Shown: piece after piece, positions 1-7,217 of the stretch
How positions within the stretch are numbered: position 1 is the stretch's first letter
Layout: each line of letters begins with the position of its first letter
NCBI GenBank assembly: GCA_900768705.1
Contig: CAAGEB010000184.1
Coordinates: 1-24,150 of the forward strand
Origin: Oscillospiraceae bacterium
GTDB lineage: Bacteria; Bacillota; Clostridia; Oscillospirales; Ruminococcaceae
Reading direction: 5' to 3'
DNA length: 24,150 bases
The notes under the pieces: model-generated
What the model was told of the DNA's origin: nothing
The model's database searches: none
The model's input: only the letters and a program-made list of their open reading frames with translations
Translations under genes and position numbers: made by a program

Positions 1-12
1 ACCCCTACCTGT

Positions 13-76
13 GTGACCGCCTTTAATGCGCAGCGTCGTGCTGCGCTTGGGCGGTCACCGTGCAACATCGTGTTGC
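13..76. repeat. Hairpin unit F, divergent copy 1
   Basis: The outer stem is 9 bp (13-21 with 50-58). It encloses an inner 7-bp hairpin (28-34 with 40-46, loop GTCGT) and is followed by a 6-bp hairpin (62-67 with 71-76, loop TCG). Its layout matches 112-181 and 24038-24104, but the outer and inner stem sequences are different. The spacer after the outer arm begins TTTAAT where the other copies have TTTGTT or TATGTT. Confidence 0.65.
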
Positions 77-111
77 CCTCCCTCAAGGGAGGGGAACTAG
101 AGGGGTACAGC

Positions 112-181
112 CTGTTGCCCTTTGTTGCGGCGCATCCGTGCGCCGCTTTTGGGGCAACTGCGCAAACATCCTGTTTGCGCC
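112..181. repeat. Hairpin unit F, copy 2
   Basis: The outer stem is GTTGCCC (114-120) with GGGCAAC (152-158). The inner 8-bp stem is 127-134 with 139-146, loop TCCG. It is followed by the 9-bp hairpin 160-168 with 172-180, loop TCC. The unit interrupts the junction of modules A and B, which is only about 6 bp long in the inverted copy near 19416, so it looks like an insertion. Confidence 0.75.
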
Positions 182-412
182 CCTGCGCCCGCTGTGGGGG
201 CTGTCGCCCCCACGCCCCCCGAACAAAGGATAAGCCTGTGCGATAATCGCTGCTAAACCGCCGTGTTACCTTACCCTTTGTGCAGACCAGAATTGGCTTT
301 TCGCTTCCTTTTGGCGGCGTGATGTCGCTGACAATTCCCAACGATACATTGCAATGTGGGTTGCGTTTCGACTGTAAGGAAATAAGATTGTGATTTTCAA
401 ACAAAGATAGAG

Positions 413-549
413 GGATACTCCGTACCCTTGACCCGGTCGGGGGCTTTGTCCCCTAACCCCCGTAACGAGGGAATAGCCTGTTTGCGCCCCCCGTGACCCG
501 GTCGGGGCGTTGCCCCCGAACCTCCTTGCATAAGGAATGAATTTGTGCC
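413..549. repeat. Tandem pair of E-type repeats
   Basis: Two adjacent related copies (about 413-488 and 491-549) share TGACCCGGTCGGGG near the start and TTTGYGCC at the end. An inverted third copy lies at 19620-19696. The second copy is shorter and diverged in the middle. Confidence 0.75.
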
Positions 550-570
550 TAATAGATTGTGCTTACCCAT

Positions 571-600
571 AAAACAAAAATCCCCTGAAAAACAGGGGAT
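571..600 (-). terminator. Intrinsic terminator of the S10-spc-alpha operon
   Basis: On the minus strand an 8-bp perfect stem, ATCCCCTG/CAGGGGAT (580-587 with 593-600), closes a five-base loop. It is followed directly by a T-rich run, TTTTTGTTTT (571-579 on the complement). It lies about 20 nt past the rplQ stop codon and is a textbook Rho-independent terminator. Confidence 0.93.
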
Positions 601-620
601 TGTGCTTATTTATTGTTATG

Positions 621-962
621 TCAAACCAGCTCGATGATTGCCATCTCTGCTGCGTCTCCGCGGCGGGGACCGATCTTGTAGATTCTGGTGTAACCGCCGT
701 TCTTGTCAGCATACTTGGGAGCAATTTCATCAAACAGCTTCTTAGCAACAGCCTCTTTGGTAATGTAAGAAAATACCTGACGCTTGGTGTGAAGTGTGTT
801 TGCCTTGCCCAGTGTTATCATCTTCTCCGCTTCCGCACGAACTTCCTTTGCACGGGTTACGGTGGTTTCAATCTTTCCGTTCTCCAGCAGATATGTTACC
901 ATACCTCTGAGCATAGCCTTTCTGTGGTCGCTGGCTCTTCCCAGCTTTCTTGAACCTGGCAT
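621..962 (-). CDS. rplQ: 50S ribosomal protein L17
   Basis: L17 (bL17) is a large-subunit protein near the peptide exit tunnel. The 113-residue product opens with the family signature MPGSRKLGRASDHRKAMLR, continues with TYLLENGKIETTVTRAKEVR and ends at a normal family length. The start is the ATG with AGGAG 8-10 nt upstream. It is the last gene of the alpha segment, 45 nt after rpoA, and the operon terminator follows within about 20 nt. Nothing is abnormal in it. Confidence 0.98.
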   Translation of the reverse strand: MPGSRKLGRASDHRKAMLRGMVTYLLENGKIETTVTRAKEVRAEAEKMITLGKANTLHTKRQVFSYITKEAVAKKLFDEIAPKYADKNGGYTRIYKIGPRRGDAAEMAIIELV

Positions 963-1007
963 TTTATTTTCTCCTTTCGGTGAGATAATGCGCTATTCTG
1001 CGCCGAA

Positions 1008-1967
1008 TCAATTGTTTTCCTCAGAGCTCATAAGGTCGCAGCCGAGAGACTGAAGCTTTGCCTTGACCTCGTCGAAGGACTTCTTTCCGAGATTTCTTAC
1101 CTTCATCATATCCTCAGGCGACTTGTTTACCATATCCTCTACGGTATTGATGCCTGCACGCTTGAGGCAGTTGTAAGAACGAACGGACAGCTCCAGCTCC
1201 TCGATAGTCATTTCGAGAACCTTGTCCTTGCGGCTTTCTTCCTTGGTCTCCATCAGCTCCTGCGGGTTTGTTTCGTCGGAAAGCTCCGCAAACATTGTCA
1301 GGCGCTCAATGAGAATCTTTGCGGCATAGGAAACCGCTTCCTTTGCGGAAATAGTACCGTCTGTCCAGATTTCGATAATGAGCTTCTCATAGTCTGTTCT
1401 CTGACCGACACGGGTGTTCTCAACGGTGTAATTGCACTTGAGAACCGGCGTGTAGATACTGTCGATGGGTATAACACCGATAACAGGCTGAAGCTGAGCC
1501 TTGTTCTGCTCAGCAGAAACATAGCCTCTGCCTCTGTCGAGGGTGAGCTCCATAAAAAGCTTGGCTCCTGCGCTGAGGGTAGCAATGTGCATACCCGGAT
1601 CGAGGATTTCCACCTCGCTGTCAGTTTTGATGTTTCCCGCTGTTACCTCGCACTCGCCCTCTTCCTCGATGTAAACGGTCTTGGGGGCTTCGCCGTACAT
1701 TTTTGCTCTGAGTCCCTTGATATTCAGAATGATTTCAGTAACATCTTCTTTAACACCGGGGATAGTGGAAAACTCGTGCTGAATTCCGTCAATTTTAACG
1801 GAAGTTGCAGCAACTCCCGGCAATGAGGAGAGTAGCACCCTACGAAGGCTGTTGCCCAAAGTGTTGCCATATCCGCTCTGAAGAGGCTCCAGAACGAACA
1901 TTCCATAAGTTCCGTCCGACCTTAACTTGAAGGTCTCAATATTGAGCTTTTCGATTTTTTCAAGCAT
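1008..1967 (-). CDS. rpoA: DNA-directed RNA polymerase subunit alpha
   Basis: Alpha dimerises to nucleate assembly of core RNA polymerase and contacts UP elements and activators. I start it at the ATG encoding MLEKIEKLN, because GGAGGG sits 7 nt upstream; an in-frame GTG five codons earlier would lie inside that ribosome binding site. The product is 319 residues. The N-terminal assembly domain carries GNTLGNSLRRVLLSS. The C-terminal domain carries VRSYNCLKRAGI, whose Arg263 matches the UP-element-contacting Arg265 of E. coli, and the helix-hairpin-helix segment KVRNLGKKSFDEV. Unusually, 242 nt separate it from rpsD, and that gap holds a promoter candidate. Confidence 0.98.
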   Translation of the reverse strand: MLEKIEKLNIETFKLRSDGTYGMFVLEPLQSGYGNTLGNSLRRVLLSSLPGVAATSVKIDGIQHEFSTIPGVKEDVTEIILNIKGLRAKMYGEAPKTVYIEEEGECEVTAGNIKTDSEVEILDPGMHIATLSAGAKLFMELTLDRGRGYVSAEQNKAQLQPVIGVIPIDSIYTPVLKCNYTVENTRVGQRTDYEKLIIEIWTDGTISAKEAVSYAAKILIERLTMFAELSDETNPQELMETKEESRKDKVLEMTIEELELSVRSYNCLKRAGINTVEDMVNKSPEDMMKVRNLGKKSFDEVKAKLQSLGCDLMSSEENN

Positions 1968-2209
1968 TTGGTAACCCTCCACAAGCTTGTCTTGCGGTAA
2001 CTCCTAAAAACATACCGTTGCCGGCACGCCGGATGTTACCATTGTTAATTATCCTGTGCTTACTGCCGTACTCCTTGTTAATTTTAAATCATACTCCGAG
2101 TATTCTCAATGAAGTATTGACCGGAATGAACGCTCCTAAACAAAAAGGATAGCAGCGCCGAGTGTGAATTAAAAATAACTGCACTAAATATCTGTATGCT
2201 GTGAAGCAA
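1968..2209 (-). promoter_or_regulatory. Long rpoA leader with possible alternative pairing
   Basis: This 242-nt gap is much longer than most joints in the operon. In the mRNA, GGTAAC (complement of 2035-2040) can pair with GTTACC just downstream (1996-2001) or with GTTACC (1970-1975) lying between the Shine-Dalgarno sequence and the rpoA ATG. The two pairings exclude each other, and the second would cover the initiation region. The stems are only 6-7 bp, so regulation is a hypothesis. No intrinsic terminator was seen here. Confidence 0.4.
2081..2109 (-). promoter_or_regulatory. Candidate internal promoter upstream of rpoA
   Basis: On the minus strand TTGAGA (2104-2109) and TAAAAT (2081-2086) are separated by exactly 17 nt, and each hexamer matches the housekeeping consensus at 5 of 6 positions. 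Transcription would begin near 2074 and give rpoA-rplQ a leader of about 107 nt. It would let polymerase alpha and L17 be expressed apart from the main operon. Confidence 0.5.
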
Positions 2210-2812
2210 TTATTTAGAATACAGCTCGATAATCAGATGCTCTGCAATCTCGAAATCGAGGTCGTCACGCTGGAACTGACGGGATACCTTTGCGGTCTGC
2301 TTTTCCTTATCAACATCAAGCCACATAGGAGTAAGTCTGCCGCCTGCAACCTCTGCAATCTGCTCAAACTTCTTGCTCTTCTTGCTCTTCTCTCTCAGAG
2401 AAACGACATCGCCAACCTTAACTCTGTAGGAAGGGATATCAACTCTCTTGCCGTTCACACAGAAATGACCGTGAGAAACGAGCTGACGAGCTTCACGGCG
2501 TGTAGTAGCCAGACCCATTCTGAAAACGATGTTGTCAAGACGGGATTCAAGCAGTCTGATAAGGTTCTCACCGGCAATACCCTCTTCCTTGGTAGCCAGC
2601 TCATAATAATGATAGAACTGCTTCTCAAGAACGCCGTAGATGAACTTCAGCTTCTGCTTTTCCTTCAGCTGCTCGCCGTATTCGGAAACCTTCTTGCGGC
2701 GGTTGCCGTCGGGGTTTCTCTTGGACTTCTTGTTTTCAGAGTAGCCGAGAACAGCGGGGCTGATGTCAAGGCTTCTGCACTTCTTCAAAATCGGGTCACG
2801 ATTTACTGCCAT
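2210..2812 (-). CDS. rpsD: 30S ribosomal protein S4
   Basis: S4 (uS4) binds 16S rRNA early and nucleates assembly of the 30S body; in several bacteria it also represses its own mRNA. The 200-residue product has the N-terminal domain and an S4 RNA-binding domain with RLDNIVFRMGLATTRREARQ followed by LVSHGHFCVNGKRVDIPS. It is the zinc-free form: the N-terminus has one cysteine (KKCRSLD) instead of the four-cysteine cluster of Zn-type S4. A GGAGG site precedes the ATG. It lies between rpsK and rpoA, as usual for the alpha segment in clostridia. Confidence 0.98.
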   Translation of the reverse strand: MAVNRDPILKKCRSLDISPAVLGYSENKKSKRNPDGNRRKKVSEYGEQLKEKQKLKFIYGVLEKQFYHYYELATKEEGIAGENLIRLLESRLDNIVFRMGLATTRREARQLVSHGHFCVNGKRVDIPSYRVKVGDVVSLREKSKKSKKFEQIAEVAGGRLTPMWLDVDKEKQTAKVSRQFQRDDLDFEIAEHLIIELYSK

Positions 2813-2946
2813 AATAATTTTCCTCCGTTATTTCAATAGGGAACACAAAGTTCCAACCAATAATATCGGCTCTTACGCAGTCCGCAATACCGAACCGGTT
2901 TTGCCGACGCCGAGTAAACGAACAGCTCGGTTCTGTTCTGTGTCTG
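2813..2946 (-). promoter_or_regulatory. rpsD upstream leader with small hairpins
   Basis: This 134-nt gap precedes rpsD. It contains two short inverted repeats, GGAAC/GTTCC (2840-2844 with 2850-2854) and CCGAG/CTCGG (2910-2914 with 2926-2930). S4 autoregulates through leaders in other bacteria, so a regulatory leader is conceivable here, but the known S4 leader consensus was not recognised and the stems are short. Confidence 0.25.
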
Positions 2947-3345
2947 TCAGACGCGTCTTCTCTTGGGGGGACGGCATCCGTTGTGGGGAATGGGGGTTAC
3001 ATCCTTAATGAGAGTAACCTCAAGACCTGCGGTCTGGAGTGCGCGGATAGCCGCTTCACGCCCCTGACCGGGACCCTTTACATATACCTCAACGGTCTTC
3101 AGTCCGTGCTGCATTGCAGCCTTAGCGGCAACATCCGCTGCTGTCTGCGCAGCATAAGGGGTGGATTTTCTGGAGCCACGGAAGCCCAGTCCGCCTGCCG
3201 ATGCCCATGAAAGAGCATTGCCCTGAAGGTCGGTGATGGTAACGATTGTATTGTTGAAAGATGACTGAATGTGCGCAGCGCCCTTTTCAACATTCTTGCG
3301 CTCACGGCGTCTGCGGACAACCTGCTTTGCTTTTGCCTGTGCCAT
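2947..3345 (-). CDS. rpsK: 30S ribosomal protein S11
   Basis: S11 (uS11) forms part of the platform near the E site and the Shine-Dalgarno helix. The 132-residue product shows AHIQSSFNNTIVTITD, the GGLGFRGSRKSTPYAAQ segment and the C-terminal KDVTPIPHNGCRPPKRRRV, all family hallmarks. It sits 19 nt after rpsM and 134 nt before rpsD, and its length is normal. Confidence 0.98.
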   Translation of the reverse strand: MAQAKAKQVVRRRRERKNVEKGAAHIQSSFNNTIVTITDLQGNALSWASAGGLGFRGSRKSTPYAAQTAADVAAKAAMQHGLKTVEVYVKGPGQGREAAIRALQTAGLEVTLIKDVTPIPHNGCRPPKRRRV

Positions 3346-3364
3346 TTATTTACCGCCTTTCCTA

Positions 3365-3736
3365 TTACTTCTTCTTGTTTGCGATAGTCTTCTTGGGACC
3401 TTTGCGAGTTCTGGCGTTTGTCTTGGTACGCTGACCGCGAACGGGAAGACCCTTGCGGTGGCGTGTGCCGCGGTAGCAGTTGATTTCAACAAGACGCTTG
3501 ATGTTCAGTGCAACGCTTCTGCGAAGGTCGCCCTCTACAAGATAACCGTCCTTGTCGATTACATCACGGATCTTCGCCTCATCATCATCGGTAAGATCCT
3601 TAACCCGTGTATCGGGATTTACTCCCGCCTTTGCCAGAATATCATTTGCGGATTTTCTGCCGATGCCGTAAACATAGGTAAGCCCGATTTCAACGCGCTT
3701 CTCTTTCGGCAGGTCCACACCAGCGATTCTTGCCAT
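3365..3736 (-). CDS. rpsM: 30S ribosomal protein S13
   Basis: S13 (uS13) lies in the 30S head and makes intersubunit bridges with L5. The 123-residue product has the start MARIAGVDLPKEKRVEIGLTYVYGIG, the helix-two-turn-helix region and the basic tail motif RHRKGLPVRGQRTKTNART. It ends in a lysine-rich tail that enters the tRNA sites. It follows rpmJ by 14 nt, with an AGGAG ribosome binding site in that gap. Confidence 0.98.
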   Translation of the reverse strand: MARIAGVDLPKEKRVEIGLTYVYGIGRKSANDILAKAGVNPDTRVKDLTDDDEAKIRDVIDKDGYLVEGDLRRSVALNIKRLVEINCYRGTRHRKGLPVRGQRTKTNARTRKGPKKTIANKKK

Positions 3737-3750
3737 TGCTTTTCCTCCTA

Positions 3751-3864
3751 TCAGCCCTGTCTCTGTTTGTGCTTGGGTTCAACACAAATAACCATTACTT
3801 TGCCCTTGCGCTTAATAACCTTGCACTTGTCGCACATGGGCTTTACCGAAGGTCTAACTTTCAT
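3751..3864 (-). CDS. rpmJ: 50S ribosomal protein L36, zinc-binding form
   Basis: L36 (bL36) is the smallest ribosomal protein and binds 23S rRNA near the GTPase-associated region. The 37-residue product starts MKVRPSVKPMCDKCKVIKRK and continues to KHKQRQG. Cys11, Cys14, Cys27 and His32 form the usual zinc ribbon, so this is the zinc-dependent version. It lies between infA and rpsM, its standard place, with GGAGGG 8 nt upstream of the ATG. Confidence 0.97.
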   Translation of the reverse strand: MKVRPSVKPMCDKCKVIKRKGKVMVICVEPKHKQRQG

Positions 3865-3933
3865 CGTAATACCCTCCTTATTGGGAAACTACTTTTGCGC
3901 AGTCACTTTTAGGTGCTGTAAAGCTGTTCACGC

Positions 3934-4152
3934 TTATTTCGCACGCCATGTGATTCTGCCCTTTGTAAGGTCGTAGGGCGACATTTCAACCGTCACCTTG
4001 TCACCGGGCAAAATACGGATGTAATTCATCCGGAGCTTGCCGCTTATGTGCGCCAAAATCTGGTGACCGTTCGTCAGCTCTACCTTGAACTGTGCGTTAG
4101 GCAGTGCCTCCAATATCGTTCCTTCTACTTCCAATACGTCATCTTTTGACAA
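3934..4152 (-). CDS. infA: Translation initiation factor IF-1, TTG start
   Basis: IF-1 is a single OB-fold protein that occupies the 30S A site and helps IF-2 and IF-3 select the start codon. From the TTG at 4152 the product is exactly 72 residues, the classic IF-1 length: (M)SKDDVLEVEGTILEALPNAQFKVEL, then ILAHISGKLRMNYIRILPGDKV and a DLTKGRI ending. No in-frame ATG lies near the conserved N-terminus; the open frame runs back to 4236 but the extra residues are unlike IF-1. An AGGAG (4163-4167) lies 10 nt upstream, inside the preceding KOW gene, which overlaps infA by 14 nt and suggests translational coupling. Confidence 0.95.
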   Translation of the reverse strand: MSKDDVLEVEGTILEALPNAQFKVELTNGHQILAHISGKLRMNYIRILPGDKVTVEMSPYDLTKGRITWRAK

Positions 4153-4411
4153 GCTGTTCACTCTCCTGTACGTGCTCCGCGAACATCGCCCGAAGCGTCT
4201 GCCGCAGTCTTTTGTCCGTAAGCCCCTCTGTTTCAATCACTTGCCGAGTTGCCCGGACATGCTTGCTGTTCTTTTTCTTGGGGTGGGCAAGAAGTCTTTC
4301 CTTGCCGTCGGCAACGAACACAAATCCGTCGCCCGCTCCGATCACCAGCATCGGTCTCCCTGTGTCGTGACCTGCGGAGCTTATCACTACTCTTCCGACT
4401 TCAATATCCAT
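4139..4411 (-). CDS. KOW-domain RNA-binding protein (L14e/L6e/L27e-like)
   Basis: This 90-residue basic protein has an N-terminal KOW-like beta-barrel (VGRVVISSAGHDTGRPMLVI, then a FVFVADGKERLL segment). The C-terminal half is lysine- and arginine-rich and probably helical. It resembles the COG2163 group of small KOW proteins found between map and infA in many clostridia. It probably binds RNA or the ribosome, but no defined role is known to me. Its ATG overlaps the map stop (TGATG) and its 3' end overlaps infA by 14 nt, so the three genes form a tightly coupled block. Confidence 0.85.
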   Translation of the reverse strand: MDIEVGRVVISSAGHDTGRPMLVIGAGDGFVFVADGKERLLAHPKKKNSKHVRATRQVIETEGLTDKRLRQTLRAMFAEHVQESEQLVKR

Positions 4412-5166
4412 CAGTGGCTCTCCAGTGTAAGGATAATCGGCTCACCCTGGGTTATGGCAACCGTGTGTTCAAAGTGGCAGGACAAGCTGCCATCGGTTGT
4501 TACCACAGTCCATTTGTCGCCAAGGATATTTACCCGTCTGTTGTGAGAATTTACCATCGGCTCAATTGCGATTGTCATACCCGGCATCAATCTGGGACCG
4601 TGGTGCGCCTTGCCTTCATTCGGAACCTCGGGATCCTCATGCATCTCACGGCCGACGCCGTGACCGATGAATTTCTCCGCAACGGCATACCCGCCGCTCT
4701 CCACATGAGTCTGGATCGCATTGGAAATATCGCCGATACGGTTTCCGGCAACAGCCTGCTCAATTCCCTTGTAAAGTGCTTCCTCTGTGTATTTCATCAG
4801 CCTCTTCGCTTCCTCGGAAACATTGCCCACCATAAATGTCTTGGTATTATCGCCCATAAAGCCGTCAAGCTCCGCCACGATGTCGCAGGAAAGAATATCT
4901 CCCTCACGAAGCACCTTTTTCTTGCTGGGAATTCCGTGAATAAGCTCTTCGTTCACCGAAAAGCAGTTATGCCCGGGAAAACCGCCGTAGCCCTTGCAGG
5001 GACAGCTTCCGCCCCGTGAGACGATAAAGTCGTTGACAATTCTGTCAAGCTCCCAGGTCGTCATTCCCGGAACGGCGTTCTTTCCCGCCAGAGCAAGTGC
5101 CTGTGCAGCAAGCTCTCCTGCTTTCATCATAGCTTTAAGCTCGTTTGCGTTTTTAATCTGAATCAC
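4411..5166 (-). CDS. map: Type I methionine aminopeptidase
   Basis: Map removes the initiator methionine from nascent proteins whose second residue is small. The 251-residue pita-bread enzyme has its substrate His77 in NEELIHGIP. The five expected metal ligands are Asp95 and Asp106 (CDIVAELDGFMGDNTKTF), His169 (FIGHGVGREMHEDP), Glu202 (IEPMV) and Glu233 (FEHTVAIT), in the same spacing as the E. coli enzyme. It lies 6 nt after adk and overlaps the KOW gene by one base, the common spc-operon order adk-map-infA. Confidence 0.97.
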   Translation of the reverse strand: MIQIKNANELKAMMKAGELAAQALALAGKNAVPGMTTWELDRIVNDFIVSRGGSCPCKGYGGFPGHNCFSVNEELIHGIPSKKKVLREGDILSCDIVAELDGFMGDNTKTFMVGNVSEEAKRLMKYTEEALYKGIEQAVAGNRIGDISNAIQTHVESGGYAVAEKFIGHGVGREMHEDPEVPNEGKAHHGPRLMPGMTIAIEPMVNSHNRRVNILGDKWTVVTTDGSLSCHFEHTVAITQGEPIILTLESH

Positions 5167-5172
5167 TCTGAA

Positions 5173-5805
5173 TCAGCTCCTGATTGCCGCCAATGTGAGT
5201 TTTGATGTTTCGGCAATTTCATTCTGACCCTCAACCGTTACAAGCTTTCCTCTTGCAGAGTAGTAATCCTTGAGGGGAGCTGTTTTCTCGTGATAGGTCT
5301 TGAGACGAGCCTGAACTGTTTCGGGCTTGTCGTCAACTCTCTGAACAACCTTTCCGCCGCAGGCATCGCAGATGCCCTCAACCTTAGTGGGCTTGTGTTC
5401 GATGTGGTAGGAATTACCGCACTTCTCACAAACTCTTCTGCCGCTCATTCTCTCGGTGATTGCTTCATCGGATACGGCAATTTCAATTACCTTATCTATC
5501 TGAACACCCATCTTTTCGAGAGCCTCGGCCTGCTCCACCGTTCTGGGGAAGCCGTCCAGAATAAAGCCGTTCTTTGCGTCGTCCTGAGCGATTCTGTCCT
5601 TCAGAATTCCGATAACCACTTCATCGGGAACAAGCTCGCCCTTATCCATATAATCCTTTGCCGCAAGGCCTGCGGGAGTGCCGTTCTTTACGGCCTCGCG
5701 AAGCATATTTCCCGTGGAAATTGCGGGAATGCCAAGCTCCTTGCAGACAACCTCTGCCTGTGTTCCTTTACCGGCGCCGGGAGCGCCCAAAAATATCATA
5801 TTCAT
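5173..5805 (-). CDS. adk: Adenylate kinase, zinc-lid type
   Basis: Adk interconverts ATP + AMP and 2 ADP in the cytosol. The 210-residue product has the P-loop GAPGAGKGT at 7-15, the AMP-binding DGFPRT at 84-89 and the QRVDDKPETVQARL region near 155-168. The long LID carries Cys126, Cys129, Cys146 and Cys149 (CEKC and CDAC), the structural zinc site usual in Gram-positive adenylate kinases. Its position between secY and map is standard; 65 nt separate it from secY. Confidence 0.98.
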   Translation of the reverse strand: MNMIFLGAPGAGKGTQAEVVCKELGIPAISTGNMLREAVKNGTPAGLAAKDYMDKGELVPDEVVIGILKDRIAQDDAKNGFILDGFPRTVEQAEALEKMGVQIDKVIEIAVSDEAITERMSGRRVCEKCGNSYHIEHKPTKVEGICDACGGKVVQRVDDKPETVQARLKTYHEKTAPLKDYYSARGKLVTVEGQNEIAETSKLTLAAIRS

Positions 5806-5870
5806 AGCTTTTCTCCTAAAGGGGATTTTCCGGAGCCGTCATTGCCGCTCCGGAACTTCCCGCAGCCTTA

Positions 5871-7217
5871 TCAGTCAAGGAAACCCGGGTGATGGCGCAT
5901 CATAATCTGGCTCTCCAGCGACCGTACCGTCTCAAGTGCAACACCGACGATAATCAGCAGCGTTGTGCCGCCCAGCGCCAGGTTGGAGATTCCGGAAATC
6001 ATGGAGAATATAATCGGGAAAATTGCGATTATGCCAAGGAAAATTGCGCCTATGAGGGTAATCTTGTTGAGAGAGTTGTAGATGAAATCAGAAGTGGGCT
6101 TTCCGGGACGATATCCGGGAATTGCACCGTTGTTCTTCTTCAAATTGTTGGCAATCTCAACAGGATTGTAAGTTATCGCAACATAGAAGTAGTTGAATGC
6201 GATAATCAGAACAAAGTAAATTGCAGCGTAAGCGGGGCTGTTCTGTGAGAAAAATCTCACAAAGCCGTCCCAGAATGTGTCTCCGTCGCCCCTGATTCCG
6301 AAGAAGAAGCAAATGGTCTGCGGAAGACTCATCAGCGACATCGCAAAGATAATCGGCATAACGCCGCTCATTGCGACCTTTATCGGAATATGGGTGGACT
6401 GTCCGCCGTACATCTTTCTTCCGACAACACGCTTTGCATACTGTACCGGAATACGGCGCTCTGCGTTGGTCATGAAGATTACGAACCATATCATTGCCAC
6501 AAAGATAATCGCAATGATAACAACATAAACTATCTTCGACATATCCGCCTTGCACAGCTCATAGAGAGTTCTGATAGAGTCGGGAAGTCTTGCGATAATT
6601 CCGGCGAAAAGTATCATTGAAATACCGTTTCCGATACCCTTTTCGTTGATTCTGTCGCCCAGCCAGATGATAACCGAAGCACCCGCAACAAAGCACGCAA
6701 TAATCGTGATTGCCGAGAGTATAATTGAGAACATATCACTGGTGGTATCATACACATCACCGTACTTCAGGATTGCGATATGGAAACCGTTTTCATCCTT
6801 TGTTCCCGCACGAAGCGTGAAATAAAATGCGGTTGCCTGGAAAATCGCAATGCCCAGCGACGCAAACTTGGTGATCTTATTGATCTTCTTTCTGCCTTCC
6901 TCGCCTTCCTTGGAAAGACGCTCCAGCGGCGGAATTGCCACTGTCAGCAGCTGAATGATAATCGATGCGTTGATATACGGTGTGATTGACATTGCCAGCA
7001 GCGTACCCTTTGAAAGAGCGCCGCCGGTCATAACATCAAGGTAGTTGAGAAGCGAAGCACCGGAAATCATTGTGGTGATTGCTTCGTTCTCAAGAAACGG
7101 AACGAATATGCTTGAACCCAAGCGGAAGAGGACGATGATAAACAGCGTGTACAAAATCTTTTTGCGAAGCGTGGTATCAACCCATGCATTGCGAAAGACT
7201 GTCAGCATTCCGTTCAT
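5871..7217 (-). CDS. secY: Protein translocase subunit SecY
   Basis: SecY is the channel of the Sec translocon in the cytoplasmic membrane. The 448-residue product has about ten hydrophobic segments. Family hallmarks include the first periplasmic and plug region (FVPFLENEAI to GASLLNYLDVMTGGAL), SITPYINASIIIQLL, the cytoplasmic ribosome- and SecA-binding loop RRIPVQYAKRVVGRKMYGGQ and the loop IPGYRPGKPTSDF. Its ATG overlaps the rplO stop by one base (TAATG), and GAGG lies 7 nt upstream, supporting this start. Confidence 0.98.
   Translation of the reverse strand: MNGMLTVFRNAWVDTTLRKKILYTLFIIVLFRLGSSIFVPFLENEAITTMISGASLLNYLDVMTGGALSKGTLLAMSITPYINASIIIQLLTVAIPPLERLSKEGEEGRKKINKITKFASLGIAIFQATAFYFTLRAGTKDENGFHIAILKYGDVYDTTSDMFSIILSAITIIACFVAGASVIIWLGDRINEKGIGNGISMILFAGIIARLPDSIRTLYELCKADMSKIVYVVIIAIIFVAMIWFVIFMTNAERRIPVQYAKRVVGRKMYGGQSTHIPIKVAMSGVMPIIFAMSLMSLPQTICFFFGIRGDGDTFWDGFVRFFSQNSPAYAAIYFVLIIAFNYFYVAITYNPVEIANNLKKNNGAIPGYRPGKPTSDFIYNSLNKITLIGAIFLGIIAIFPIIFSMISGISNLALGGTTLLIIVGVALETVRSLESQIMMRHHPGFLD

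Larger units (their letters stand above)
1..570. repeat. Gene-free mosaic of GC-rich hairpin repeats
   Basis: No credible gene was found here; the one ORF at the start is low-complexity and consists of repeat arms. The stretch is built of modules that recur elsewhere in the window: A (60-108), a hairpin unit F (112-181), B (181-223), C (283-314), D' (335-364), E (413-488) and a second partial E (491-549). A, B, C, D and E recur in inverted orientation and different order at 19369-19811, and F recurs at 24038-24104. Perfect hairpins include 13-21/50-58, 28-34/40-46, 62-67/71-76, 127-134/139-146 and 160-168/172-180. The region lies downstream of the rplQ terminator. What it does is unknown; REP/BIME-like intergenic repeats are the nearest known category. 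Confidence 0.85.

Noticed and set aside
13..246. A 77-codon open frame at the window start
   Set aside because: It is made of repeat arms, has no ribosome binding site, and its residues are low-complexity Cys, Arg and Pro.
2201..2839. A 212-codon plus-strand frame opposite rpsD
   Set aside because: It is antisense to an intact S4 gene with a strong ribosome binding site; such long shadow frames are common here.
4249..5019. A 256-codon plus-strand frame opposite map
   Set aside because: It is the complement of a complete methionine aminopeptidase with all metal ligands; the shadow product matches no family.
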